Under the pieces are notes generated by a model. That model did no database searches. It saw nothing but the letters and a program-made list of their open reading frames with translations, and was not told the origin of the DNA. The translations under genes were made by a program, and so were the position numbers. Below are positions 7,636 to 16,256 of a DNA stretch of 33,769 bases, piece by piece (the first letter of the stretch is position 1; the number at the start of each line of letters is the position of its first letter). The DNA comes from Chloroflexi bacterium TSY. Lineage in GTDB: Bacteria > Chloroflexota > Anaerolineae > Caldilineales > Caldilineaceae. The DNA lies in contig JAHBNG010000148.1 of the NCBI GenBank assembly GCA_019217005.1, forward strand, positions 1 to 33,769, given 5' to 3'.

Positions 7636-9191
7636 CTCGATAGTTGTATTTTGAGCAGGTGCCGGATTTGACAAAGTCAAAATTAAGCAGAGCAGGCCTG
7701 CTGTTTGGCGAAAAGGGTAGCGAAGACCTCTGCAATCTCCTGTCCGTCATTCAAGGCATGATGTGCAGTCAAGATGAGATCTTGAATTAGTGACTGAGCT
7801 TGCTGCCGAGTAGCCTCACCAAGGGATTTGCTGGGCGAGAATTGAGTTTTAGCCAATGATGGTCCCAAACAATCAAGGTGCAAGAGAGAATAAGCCACGA
7901 AGACCAGAGACCAATGTTTTTGAAAGGCGTAGGCAGTTCGCATGCAATATTCATCAAGGCCAAGCAGTTGTTTACCATCCTGATAAACCGTCTCGATAGG
8001 CCAACGAAGCAGGTAAATCGAGAGAATGCGTTTGGCATTACAATCAGTGCGATTGGTCACTAAAACGGCCTAATTGCCTTGCAATTCAGGATTATCAAAA
8101 CTAATCACGATGCGTACCTTGCCGATAGAAGGGATACGCACAGTCATGGTAAAGGTATAGTAAGTACGACCATCAATGGTGACAGGTTTGTAGGCATTCT
8201 GGGGGGGATGTAGGGGACCAACTCTTTGACTTTAATATGTGGCCCCTCGAAAGTTATCGGCTGACCGTCTTCATCTCGCAAACGAAAGCTATTTGTCTCC
8301 AGATTGCGATTGCACTTCAAGATGCTGATCCAATCTTTATTCAGACGATCGAGTACAGCTAGAAGATCTGGAGCGAGATACCAACCATCGAAGAGAGCCC
8401 AACCAAAGATAAGGGTTCGTTCAACAGCTTTTTCAACCAGTTCACTGGCAATGGTTATCTTGGTCTTAAACGCTTCGTCTAGCCCTCGAAAGGCGGGGTC
8501 AGTTAATAGGTGGCTATCCACTCGTTTATGAAAAGCGGTTCGTTCTTTCTTTTTTCTTGGGAATCTCAGTCACTGGGAAATGGTTTTCCACAAATGCTTC
8601 CCAGTCGGTAAACTCTTCGTACCGTCGGTAGATACTTGCATCGACCGGAAAACGAACAGCGCCACTGACATAGTGACTTGTGACTAAGTTATGAGCCAGT
8701 GGATGCTGACCATTGCTATGATTGTAGTGTGTATCGATATACTCGAACAGACTTCCCACGTGTTCACATAGTGTATCGTCAATCGCTAATACCGATTCTG
8801 ACTCTGAACGTTGGTATTGTGCTGTCTCTGACTTCATGTAACCTATACGCTCATCATTGAGTTTTTCGGCTCGCCAAGGAGCTTCACTCAAATACCGTGA
8901 TATATTCGTCTTATCTGCACTATCTAGAATGCAGCGGGCAATATTTGCCATGCTTTTGTTGTCCAAGACCATCAGACCCGTCAGATAGTTTTCAAAGTGG
9001 CGAAACTGTTTACGATTGGCAAATACTGAACGAAAGGTTTCGCTATGCTCCCTGACCAGTGGCGCTACATTCACTATCGGCAATTGCATCTTGATGGCTC
9101 CTTTTTCGCACTTTTTTCTTGATGCAATCTATTGAGATGACTTTTGTCTCTTTTGTCAAATTTGGAAAATATTCATTTCACAACTATCGAG
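7636..9191 (-). mobile_element. IS-B (IS4/IS701-type), inserted in the terminal inverted repeat of IS-A
   Basis: The ends are CTCGATAGTTGT at 7636 and its complement ending at 9191, with a second shared block ATTTGACAAA 25-35 bases inside each end. TAACCTA is repeated directly outside (7629-7635 and 9192-9198), a 7-bp target duplication. Joining the outer flanks regenerates the right terminal repeat of IS-A, which pairs with the repeat at 6103, so IS-B arrived after IS-A. Length is 1,556 bp and it carries one broken transposase gene. Confidence 0.85.
7683..9089 (-). pseudogene. IS-B transposase, broken by two frameshifts and a stop
   Basis: The start is ATG at 9089 with AAGGAG upstream. The N-terminal part (about 187 aa, 9089-8526) contains YLTGLMVLDNKSMANIAR and VLAIDDTLCEHVGSLF with the first Asp. 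The middle part (to about 8144) has IFGWALFDGWYLAPDLLAVL with the second Asp. The C-terminal part (to 7683) contains YLLRWPIETVYQDGK, an exact Y-(2)-R-(3)-E-(6)-K signature of IS4-superfamily transposases. The first shift is in an A-run near 8548: one more A gives PKKKKERTAFHKRVDSHLL. The second is in a C7 run near 8205: C8 gives PYIPPQNAYKPVTIDGRTYY. A TAG at about 8069-8071 interrupts GN-AVLVTNRTD. As read it cannot make a full transposase. Confidence 0.8.
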
Positions 9192-9257
9192 TAACCTATT
9201 CTCTTGTTAACGTACTCTCTTCTTTGTCAACCTATTTCTGAACCAGCCCTAATTATC

Positions 9258-9434
9258 AAAAATCTATTTAGGAGCAGGAGACCTTCAAGCGGCAATATTA
9301 TCCAGCTCTTGCCTAGTACTGAACAACAGACGGAATATTTGTACGACGTTGCTGCTCGAGCAGGATTTGAGATATATTGGGGTGACGCAGCTGATTTGGT
9401 GCAGTTGCTCTGGCAAAAAATAGACGAGGATTAA
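9258..9434 (+). pseudogene. Severed 3' end of the nSTAND1-SIR2 fusion gene
   Basis: This segment encodes the last SIR2 residues displaced by IS-A: KNLFRSRRPSSGNIIQLLPS, then YLYDVAARAGFEIYWGDAAD and LVQLLWQKIDED before TAA at 9434. It corresponds to the last part of the other SIR2 proteins (for example VAIQLEPTE and FEVFWGTPEEFLGDLWRQL ending at 11951). The upstream gene rejoins it in frame when IS-A and one AATTATC are removed. The next SIR2 gene starts 22 bases downstream. It has no start of its own, so it is probably not expressed as a protein. Confidence 0.85.
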
Positions 9435-9455
9435 CTGTTATCATGGAGTCGTGAA

Positions 9456-9654
9456 ATGTTAGATAGCAAATTTACAGATATAGCTGAACGTGTGCTTCAA
9501 AACGCTTGTACACCGATCATTGGCAACCAGCTCGTCATGAAGACTCTATTTGGCGCAGACGATGTGGTTGCAGAATGGGCAGAGCGAATTGGTTATCCCG
9601 AAGCTGACTATAAAAATACTGCAAGGGTTGCCCAATTCTTGAGAACTCAGGAAC
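9456..9654 (+). pseudogene. Second SIR2 gene, 5' fragment before IS-C copy 1
   Basis: The ATG at 9456 follows TGGAG at a usable distance and lies 22 bases after the previous stop. The encoded MLDSKFTDIAERVLQNACTP leads to IIGNQLVMKTLFGADDVVAE, the nucleotide-binding N-terminus of the SIR2 family, and then AEWAERIGYPEADYKNTARV. The frame enters the IS after RTQE and stops at 9689. Removing the IS and one GGAAC gives RTQERNDQKAKHDYLHFLSG in frame with 11158-11951, an apparently complete gene of about 330 codons. On its own this fragment has no catalytic site. Confidence 0.85.
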
Positions 9655-11152
9655 CTTTACTTTCTGGTAAAAGAAAAGAGATGAGGTGAGAAATGTGACA
9701 AAAAGCGGTTAGCAGTTCATCCTAAAGGTAGAGAACCCAAAAAGGAGGAAGGAATGCTAACCGCGCCAGAAATAACTATAGCAGTACTGATGAATGTATT
9801 GCAAGTAACGCCGATGGGAACAAACGTAAATGTAATGCGTCTGATGTGGGCAATGCTGAATGGGTCGTTTCTGAAAAGTCGAGGAGCAATCCATAGCGCA
9901 TTGAAAGAAAGCGGGTTTGAAGATGAGGAGCTCCGGCGAAGCTGGTGGAGCTTTCGATATGGATCATGGGATATCACAAGTCTGCTGGGGTCGTGGCAAG
10001 AAGAAGTGGAGTGGAAAGGGGAATGGGAGGCAAAAAAGTTAGAAGGTACCGAGTGAAAAGCATAGATATCACAGGGTTCTGGCGACCGAAGCTGCAAGGG
10101 AAAGTGAACCGACTCTATAACTCAACGGCTCGTCGGGCATTGCCCGCTCATCTTTGGAGTGATGATAAGCTCGGGGGAGATAGGCGGGAAGCGAGTGCCA
10201 CTGCTCAAGGCAATCATGAGATGCACGGTTGGAACAAAGGAAAGTGAGTTTCGGAAAAAGCTGCTGAAAGAGACGAAGAAATCACTGGAGTCAGACGAAG
10301 TGGCGGTGGTCGATGCCGGGTTTACAATCAGAGAAATGCTAGAAAGCGGCATAGACCGATTTGTCCTGCGGGAAGCCATTAACTGCACAGTGCGCCGCAA
10401 TGAGTTCCCCAAACGCAAAGAAAAGGCAGACCACCTGAATATGGTGATATTGTGCGTCCGCTCTCGCAGCTATAAGGGAAAGCGACTCGAGGCTACAACT
10501 CCGGACTCGTCTGGTCGCTTTCTCTATAGTGGTCGCCTGATTTGCTATCAAGCATGGCACAATCTCGTCCCCAGAACAACCAAGGTGGATACAGCCAACC
10601 GTACCTACTCGATTTACGTCATTCAGGATCCGGCCTACAACACACCTTTGGTTTTGGCGACCGTTATGACTTTGCAGCCTGAAACCATTTATCTTGTCTA
10701 CCTGGAACGCTGGCCTGTTGAACCTCCCCCCTTGGCTTCCAAGCAGATGATTGGCTTACATCGTCAATTTGTTCATGCCGATGAGGCTTGTTTCCGCTTA
10801 CCTGAACTGGGGCTGCTTGCTGGCAATCTTCTTTCCCATTTAGCCGCTTCTCTTCCTCCCATACCGACTGGCTACTGGGATCGAGAGCCTCAATCCACTC
10901 CCGGCAGGCTGCGCCGTGTTCTCTCGAGTGCTCTTTTTCCAACTCCTGACCAACTCGACCCTGACTTTCGGAAAAAGGCCTCGGTTTCACACCATTTCCC
11001 TAAAGGCGTTCTCGCTCATCGCCGCCTCAATGCCGCTGCTTAAACTAGCCGAGCACTATTTTTACATTTTATCCCGTTTTTTCAGGGTGGATTCTTTTTT
11101 CCGCCCCTTTCGGTTTGCCCTTTGTCACTCAAGCCTTTACCAGAAAGTAAAG
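9655..11152 (+). mobile_element. IS-C copy 1 (IS4-like), inserted in the second SIR2 gene
   Basis: 1,498 bp with ends CTTTACTTTCTGGTAAA (left) and its complement (right), plus a subterminal GTGACAAA on both sides. It is flanked by a direct 5-bp duplication GGAAC (9650-9654 and 11153-11157). It is nearly the same as the copy at 19996-21498. The five-base length difference is accounted for by small indels seen on side-by-side reading. It has one transposase gene, with AAGGAGG before the ATG at 9754. Confidence 0.9.
9754..11043 (+). pseudogene. IS-C copy 1 transposase (IS4-like), frameshifted
   Basis: The first part (9754-10056) begins MLTAPEITIAVLMNVLQVTP and stops at GTE because one base is missing near 10047 (GGTACC against GGATACC in copy 2). 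A 2-base loss near 10145 restores the frame, which then stays open to 11043. It contains SIDITGFWRPKL in the alternate frame (first Asp), VVDAGFTIREML (second Asp) and YLERWPVEPPPLASKQ, a Y-(2)-R-(3)-E-(6)-K signature of the IS4 superfamily. Between about 10420 and 10480 a further -1/-2 pair replaces the GRPPEYGD region, and near the end three +1 changes scramble about 25 residues. Indels come in sets that sum to a multiple of three, so only the first pair truncates the protein. Confidence 0.8.
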
Positions 11153-11157
11153 GGAAC

Positions 11158-11951
11158 GCAACGATCAAAAAGCCAAACATGATTACTTACACTTTCTGAG
11201 TGGCTGCCTGCTTGATTGGGTTGAAGCTAAGTCAAATCTGAGCGACGATCAAGCACTTCTTTTGAAACTCAGAAGTCAATTGGATCAACTGTCATTTTCA
11301 GAATTAGCGATGGAATTGTTACATTATCCTAGGTTGGAGCAGGGATCCGATAGTTCTCTAAGCATTCTAGCCAGAATAGATTTTCCAATTTATATAACGA
11401 CTAGCCCTCACCGATTTTTGGAAGCAGCTCTTAAAGCAGTTGGGAAGAGACCTTTAACTCAGATCTATCGCTGGCGAGAGGATCTCAATATTCCTGACCA
11501 ATATGTAGCGGATATAAACCACGAGCCATGGGTGACAGAACCTCTGGTCTATCATTTGTATGGCATTGATAATATACCCGCATCCCTAGTTCTCACTGAA
11601 GACGACCATATTGATTTTCTAGTAAGCATTATCCAGGATTTCAGGGAAGTCCACGCGATACCGACTTCTGTTCGAAGAGCCATATCCAATTCAACGCTAC
11701 TGTTACTTGGTTATGAAATGCACGGATGGGACTTAAAAACGCTCCTAAAAGGGCCGATTAAACAAACACTTCCGCATCAGAATGTTGCCATCCAGCTTGA
11801 ACCGACAGAAGTCGGCAATATCAAGGATCCGAAGGAATATCGTGACTTTCTGACGAATTACTTTGGGCAAGAGCAGTTTGAAGTTTTTTGGGGGACTCCT
11901 GAGGAATTTTTGGGCGATCTCTGGCGGCAGTTGCAGGGAGGTTGGGAATGA
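11158..11951 (+). pseudogene. Second SIR2 gene, 3' fragment; catalytic His replaced by Tyr
   Basis: The frame is open from the IS boundary (RNDQKAKHDYLHFLSG) and continues through LDQLSFSELAMELLHYPRLE, FPIYITTSPHRFLEAALKAV, VYHLYGIDNIPASLVLTEDD, LLLLGYEMHGWDLKTLL and FEVFWGTPEEFLGDLW to the TGA at 11951. In the two other SIR2 domains of the window the equivalent of YHLYG is YYLHG or YHLHG, so the presumed catalytic His is Tyr here (one CAT-to-TAT change). The stop overlaps the nSTAND1 start as ATGA. A TTG at 11262 could start a short product, but no natural start is evident after the IS. Even the intact ancestor may have been a non-catalytic partner. Confidence 0.85.
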
Positions 11952-13543
11952 CTACAGCGATCGATAATTCGTATGTTGTTAATCCGTATGTTGGCCCAAG
12001 GTCGTTCACAGAATCTGAGTCAGACTTATTCTTTGGTCGCAAACACGAAACCGATGACCTCTTGTCACTCATTCTGATAGATCGGCTGGTACTTTTTTAT
12101 GCGCCTTCAGGAGCAGGAAAGAGTTCGCTCGTAAATGCCAGCTTGCAACCGAGTTTGCGGCAAGAAGGTTTCGAAGTGCTACCGATAGGTCGAGTTAGCG
12201 GCGAATGGCCAAACGAAATTGCTGAAGTCAACAATATCTTCACCTTTAATCTGATTCTCAGCTTGGATCAAGGCCAATGGGATGTTACACATTCTGCTTC
12301 ATACACACTGACAGACTATCTTAGTCATAGAGAGCGGTATGAGCCAGTATATCGTGAAAAGACAGAATACAGTCAAGAGACAGAGGCAAAACCTCATGTC
12401 CTGATCATTGACCAATTTGAGGAGATCTTTACATCGAATTCAGAGCATTGGGGTAAGCGCGAAGATTTCTTTATGCAGTTAAGTCAGGCAATCCACCAAG
12501 ACGAATTGCTGTGGGTTGTTCTTGTGTTGCGCGCAGAGTATGTGGCGGAACTGGATCCGTATGCTAGGCTTTTACCGGGTAGGCTGCGGACCCGATTTTA
12601 CATGCAGAGTCTAGACTTTGAAGATGCAATTGTAGCAATTACAGCACCGGCCCAGATCGGTCTGCGCCCTTTTGAGCAGGGAGTAGCCGAACACCTTGCG
12701 GATAATTTAAGACTGATCCAGACCCGCGATCATGGGACGAAGATCTACAAAGGTGAATTTATCGAACCTTTGCAGTTGCAGGTGGTTTGCCATCGACTAT
12801 GGGATATTCTGTCGCGTCAACAGCCAGCAACGATTTGCGAGACCGATCTGATGAGTGAAGCTGAGACAGAAGATCTGACACAATTTGTCAATGCTACCCT
12901 GGCTCGTTTTTACGATCAGATTATATTTACGACCGCGCACATAACCTCTGTTCCTGAAGTTGAGTTGCGCAAGTGGTGTGAAGAGCAGCTAATTACAGAA
13001 GCTGGCACACGCAACCTCGTCTTCCGCGGACCAACGCAAACAGGAGGTGTGCCTAACGAAGCGATTGATATTCTCACGGATAGATTACTCATTCATGCGG
13101 TAAGAAGATTTGCTGCAACGTTTTATGAATTGATCCATGACCGCTTCATCAATCCCATATTGGAATCCAACCAAGAGTGGTATCAGCGACATCCTCTACT
13201 TGAGCTAGCCCGCGCATGGGAAGAATCTGGCAAGAACGCCAACAAGCTGCTTGAAGGCCAACTCCTGACAGAAGCACGACAAGCCGGAAATCAAGATTTA
13301 GGTTCTTTAGTCGTGGAATATCTAAATGCCAGCCAAAAAGCTGACGCGGTAAAAAGGGAAGCAGAACGTAAAAGGGAAGCAGAACAGACACAGGCATTAG
13401 CTGAAGAGCAACGGAAATTGGCAAGAGAGATTCAAGAACGAAGAGAAGAACAGCAGAAGGCAAATCGTTGGCTCCTCTGGCTTACTGCAATATTTATTTC
13501 GGTGTCAGCGATTGTAATCTGCGCATATTGGGTATTCTCTTAA
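11948..13543 (+). CDS. nSTAND1 NTPase with coiled coil and C-terminal membrane segment
   Basis: 531 residues from ATG at 11948, which overlaps the SIR2 stop (ATGA) and implies translational coupling; GGGAGG lies 5-15 bases upstream. The nSTAND1 domain runs from VNPYVGPRSF (11-20), with Walker A APSGAGKSS (52-60) and Walker B VLIIDQFEEIF (Asp155), to ELIHDRFINPILESNQEWYQ. Next come a helical segment (LLEGQLLTEARQAGNQ) and a charged heptad-like coiled coil rich in Lys, Glu and Arg (about 455-505). One hydrophobic stretch, LLWLTAIFISVSAIVICAYW, ends the protein. Many nSTAND1 proteins continue into WD40 or other repeats after such a segment; this one stops there. It was probably a membrane-anchored sensor switch working with the SIR2 protein encoded just upstream, and is intact here although its partner is cut by IS-C. 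Confidence 0.85.
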   Translation: MTTAIDNSYVVNPYVGPRSFTESESDLFFGRKHETDDLLSLILIDRLVLFYAPSGAGKSSLVNASLQPSLRQEGFEVLPIGRVSGEWPNEIAEVNNIFTFNLILSLDQGQWDVTHSASYTLTDYLSHRERYEPVYREKTEYSQETEAKPHVLIIDQFEEIFTSNSEHWGKREDFFMQLSQAIHQDELLWVVLVLRAEYVAELDPYARLLPGRLRTRFYMQSLDFEDAIVAITAPAQIGLRPFEQGVAEHLADNLRLIQTRDHGTKIYKGEFIEPLQLQVVCHRLWDILSRQQPATICETDLMSEAETEDLTQFVNATLARFYDQIIFTTAHITSVPEVELRKWCEEQLITEAGTRNLVFRGPTQTGGVPNEAIDILTDRLLIHAVRRFAATFYELIHDRFINPILESNQEWYQRHPLLELARAWEESGKNANKLLEGQLLTEARQAGNQDLGSLVVEYLNASQKADAVKREAERKREAEQTQALAEEQRKLAREIQERREEQQKANRWLLWLTAIFISVSAIVICAYWVFS

Positions 13544-13843
13544 CAAGAGAGCTGTCGTTCGTCCAGGCTTAGGAGCGGATAGCCGACCCCCTCTAGTCCG
13601 GTTATCAGACCCGGCACCTCTACCTGTAGTGGGTTGCCACTGAGCCAGCCGTTTTCGCAGCTGCTGGCAAAGTCAAGCATCTGGAAGAGACCTACCCGCT
13701 GACGGCTCACCAGTCATGAGGATACCCATCAACTCTCGCTTGTATGCCGGAGCCAATCCAATCGCCACCATTGAACTCCTTAAAAACATCAAAAGTGGAA
13801 AATGCCATAATTTTCACCTCAATGAAGCTTCCTATTTTGACTG
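13544..13843. other. Intergenic stretch between the STAND cluster and the first BTAD gene
   Basis: No confident gene lies here. A 56-codon frame on the minus strand (GTG at 13710 to TAA at 13540) encodes a protein-like string with GLFQMLDFASSCENGWLSG and LEGVGYPLLSLDERQLS. It has no clear ribosome-binding site and no family I recognise, so it may be a relic. The plus-strand frame from 13716 looks spurious. The region ends at the promoter of the BTAD gene. Confidence 0.4.
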
Positions 13844-13872
13844 TAGCAGGTACTCGAGACCTGTGCTACAAT
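13844..13872 (+). promoter_or_regulatory. Extended -10 promoter of the first BTAD-AAA gene
   Basis: TAGCAG (13844), a 17-base spacer, then TGC-TACAAT (-10 at 13867-13872, with a TGn extension). The block GAGACCTGTGCTACAAT is conserved at the second BTAD gene as AAGACCTGTGCTAAAAT (19960-19976), in a region otherwise diverged, which supports it as a real promoter. The leader to the GTG at 14000 is 127 bases. Confidence 0.55.
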
Positions 13873-13999
13873 CAATAGACAGCAATGAATTGCTTTGGGT
13901 CTCTCCGTGACCGGCAACAGGTCGTGGACCGTGGCTTGAGAGATTGTGATCTACTGACATTTATATGCAATTTTCTTTCTATCTTCTCCGGAGATCATC

Positions 14000-14608
14000 G
14001 TGGCTCGCTTAAAATTCTATCTTTTGGGGCCGCCGCGTCTAGAACGAAATGGTTCACTGCTGGAACTCAGTCGGCGCAAAGCATTGGCTCTCTGGTCATA
14101 TTTGGCAATCGAACAGCAGCCACAGAGTCGCGACAGCCTGGCAGCTTTCTTCTGGCCAGACTACAACCAGCGAGATGCCCGGACCGACCTGAGCCGGTCG
14201 CTCTCCTATCTCAATCGAACTTTGGGAGATGGCTGGCTATCGGCAGATCGACAGTCCATCGGCTTGCATCCAGAAGCCAATCTTTGGGCGGATGTAGTCG
14301 AATTCCAACGGTTGTCAGCTCAAGGAGAGATGGCAGATGAGAATGATCCGGAAAAACAACTCGCTCTGCTGACCTCGGCAAATGACCATTACCAAGGCGA
14401 CTTTATGGCTGGCTTTTCGCTACCCGATAGTCCAGCCTTTGACGATTGGCGTGCATTCCAGATGCAGTCGCTCCAGCAACAGTTCGGTCAGGTGCTGGAG
14501 CGACTTTCGAGCTTCGCGCATTGCGCGAGGAGTATGACCCAGCAATCACCGCAGCGCAACGTTGGCTCGACCTGGATCCGCTGCACGAGCCAACCCATCG
14601 CCAACTGA
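14000..14608 (+). pseudogene. First BTAD-AAA regulator, part 1: winged helix and start of BTAD
   Basis: GTG at 14000 follows CCGGAG. The product starts MARLKFYLLGPPRLERNG and reads as the OmpR/SARP-like winged helix (LELSRRKALALWSYLAIEQQ, DARTDLSRSLSYLNRTLGD) followed by the first BTAD helices (YQGDFMAGFSLPDSPAFDDW, RAFQMQSLQQQFGQVLERL). Genuine coding ends near 14505. A one-base loss then shifts the frame, and the remaining residues to the stop at 14608 are out of frame. The continuation is the next entry. Such proteins are signal-responsive DNA-binding ATPases. Unless the shift is a sequencing error, this makes only a short DNA-binding fragment. Confidence 0.75.
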
Positions 14609-16065
14609 TGCGGCTCTATGCCTGGTCGGACCAACATGCAAACGCCTTGCGTCAATATCGGGAATGCGAGCGCATCCTGAAAGAGGAAGTCGGCGTTGGC
14701 CCAGATGCAGCAACCGTTGAACTGTTCGAGGCAATCAAGACCAGACAAGTATCAGCGCCCTTCATAGCGAGTAAAAGTGAATCCACTCCCTTATCGTACC
14801 GCGGTGCGATTTCGCCACTCGAGCATGCAATCGTAACGGTCCCACAGCCAGAGACTCCCTCTCTCTTTGTGGGTCGCCATCGTGAGTTGGCGCGATTGGA
14901 CGAGTACCTACACAGTGCACTGTCCGGTCATGGACAGATTGTCTTCGTCACTGGTGAAGCTGGAGCGGGCAAAACCGCATTAGTCGGTGAGTTTGTCCGT
15001 CGTGCGCAAGAAAATAACACCGACCTTTTGGTGACCTACGGCAACTGTAATGCACAGACGGGTCTTGGTGATCCATACCTACCATTTCGTGAGTTGCTCG
15101 CCATGCTCACAGGAGATGCCTCGGCGATGCTCAGCAGGAACGACGATGAGGCAGAGGCAGAGGAATGGCAAGGCCCAATGTCGGATGAGAATGTTGTCCG
15201 CTTGCAACGCTTCCTGCCTGAGTTCGGTCGCATTCTGGTGGAGAAAGGGCCGGAGCTAATCGACCGTCTGGTCTCCGGCAGTGGAGTGGTCCAACGAGCA
15301 GACCACTCGACACAGCAAGAGCCTGCATGGTTTGAACAATTGGCAACTCAGACATCGCGCCCGAAGCAGGCTGGTGGATTCTCCAATCTCGATCAAAATC
15401 GTATTTTCGAGCAGTTCACGGCGGTGGTGCAGGCTATAGCCGTCCAAAAGCCGCTTATACTCATCCTCGATGATCTGCACTGGATGGATGTTGCGTCCGC
15501 CAACCTGCTCTTTCACCTGGCGCGACGCATCGGTCAAAGTAGGCTCTTCTTGATTGGAGCCTATCGTCCTGAGGACATCATCGCAGTGCGCAACGGCGAA
15601 CAACATCCCCTCCAGCAGATCGCCAGCGAACTCAAGCGTCAAGAGGGGGATGTTTGGATTGACTTGAATCACCTACAGCAATCCGAGTTGCGCGTGTTCA
15701 TTGATGGCCTCGTTGATAGTGAGCCAAATCGACTGGACAGGGGCTTCCGTCAGTCACTCTTGCGCCATACAGGTGGACATGCGCTCTTTACCGTAGAACT
15801 GCTACGCTCTCTTCAGGAACAGGGCGATCTCATCAAAGACGAGACAGGATACTGGTTCGAGGCTCCATCTCTAGACTCAGTAGATCCAAATTTGGCGTTT
15901 TTGGCTATTTTCAGTCGAGATTGCAGGGATTTTGGAGTCATTTATTCAGATTTCGGTGGGGTGGTTCATTTTAGCTGGATAGATAGGTTTACACTTTTAG
16001 AAACAGAAAGAACGTTTATATTCTCTGATTTCGCCGGTTCTCAGAGAGAAAACGGTCTCATATAG
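14506..16065 (+). pseudogene. First BTAD-AAA regulator, part 2: rest of BTAD and first AAA ATPase
   Basis: From FELRALREEYDPAITAAQRW the frame encodes the remaining BTAD TPR helices (LDPLHEPTHRQLMRLYAWSD, ALRQYRECERILKEEVGVGP). A linker leads to an AAA/STAND-type ATPase: LFVGRHRELARLDEYL, Walker A VTGEAGAGKTALV, Walker B LILILDDLHWMD, and a sensor region (SRLFLIGAYRPED). Native coding stops at 15876 (APSLD), where MITE-2 copy B enters; the residues to 16065 come from the two MITEs. Deleting the element and one GAC yields APSLDWNALPARIEGVIEKR, matching EGERLEWTALPAKVEGVIEK of the paralogue at about 23380. The frame has no convincing start of its own. Confidence 0.8.
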
Positions 16066-16256
16066 ATTTTTGTCTATATATCAAAAGTGTAAACCTAATT
16101 TTGAACCACCCCATTTCGGTTACAGAAAACAACCTATTTCATATCTGAAAATCGCCCAAATCTAACGCAAAAACTAGATATCGACCAGCAAATTTGTATT
16201 TATGTCAACTGTTTAGCCAGAATTCTCTCTCAAAACCTGAAATTTGGATCTACTGA
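15877..16256 (-). mobile_element. MITE-2 copy B (217 bp) carrying MITE-1, inserted in the BTAD-AAA gene
   Basis: The terminal repeats are TCAGTAGATCCAAATTT (15877) and its complement ending at 16256, flanked by a clean 3-bp duplication GAC (15874-15876 and 16257-16259). The 380-bp span minus MITE-1 (155) and its 8-bp duplication is 217 bp, exactly the length of copy A at 3573. By eye the copies differ at one base (GCTGG against GCCGG). It is inverted relative to copy A. Confidence 0.9.
15958..16112. mobile_element. MITE-1 (155 bp), nested in MITE-2 copy B
   Basis: The ends are GGGGTGGTTCA and TGAACCACCCC, with a subterminal inverted pair TAGGTTTACACTTTT / AAAAGTGTAAACCTA. A perfect 8-bp duplication ATTTCGGT flanks it (15950-15957 and 16113-16120), and copy A of MITE-2 has ATTTCGGT once at this point. 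The order of motifs (GGGnnGGTTCA, TAGGTTTACA, then AACGTTTA) resembles the ends of IS-A, so an IS-A-like transposase could mobilise it. It has no coding capacity. Confidence 0.9.

Larger units (their letters stand above)
6053..9250 (-). mobile_element. IS-A, carrying nested IS-B, inserted in the nSTAND1-SIR2 gene
   Basis: The left end begins GGGCAGGTTCAGAA and contains TAGGTTTACAAA and then ACGTTAAAAAGAGAATAGG. The right end, read inverted, is GGGCTGGTTCAGAAATAGG, TTGACAAAG, ACGTTAACAAGAGAATAGG. AATTATC occurs on both sides (6046-6052 and 9251-9257). Deleting the element with one copy of AATTATC joins HGII to KNLFRSRRPS in frame and restores the SIR2 C-terminus. Without IS-B and its duplication the element is about 1,635 bp with one transposase. 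I cannot assign a family with confidence. The 155-bp MITE at 15958 has related ends. Confidence 0.85.

Noticed and set aside
9204..9434. Independent small gene
   Set aside because: The upstream part is IS-A end sequence, and the rest is the severed SIR2 tail that rejoins in frame.
13540..13710. Minus-strand 56-codon gene
   Set aside because: No ribosome-binding site and no recognised family; kept only as a note in the intergenic entry.
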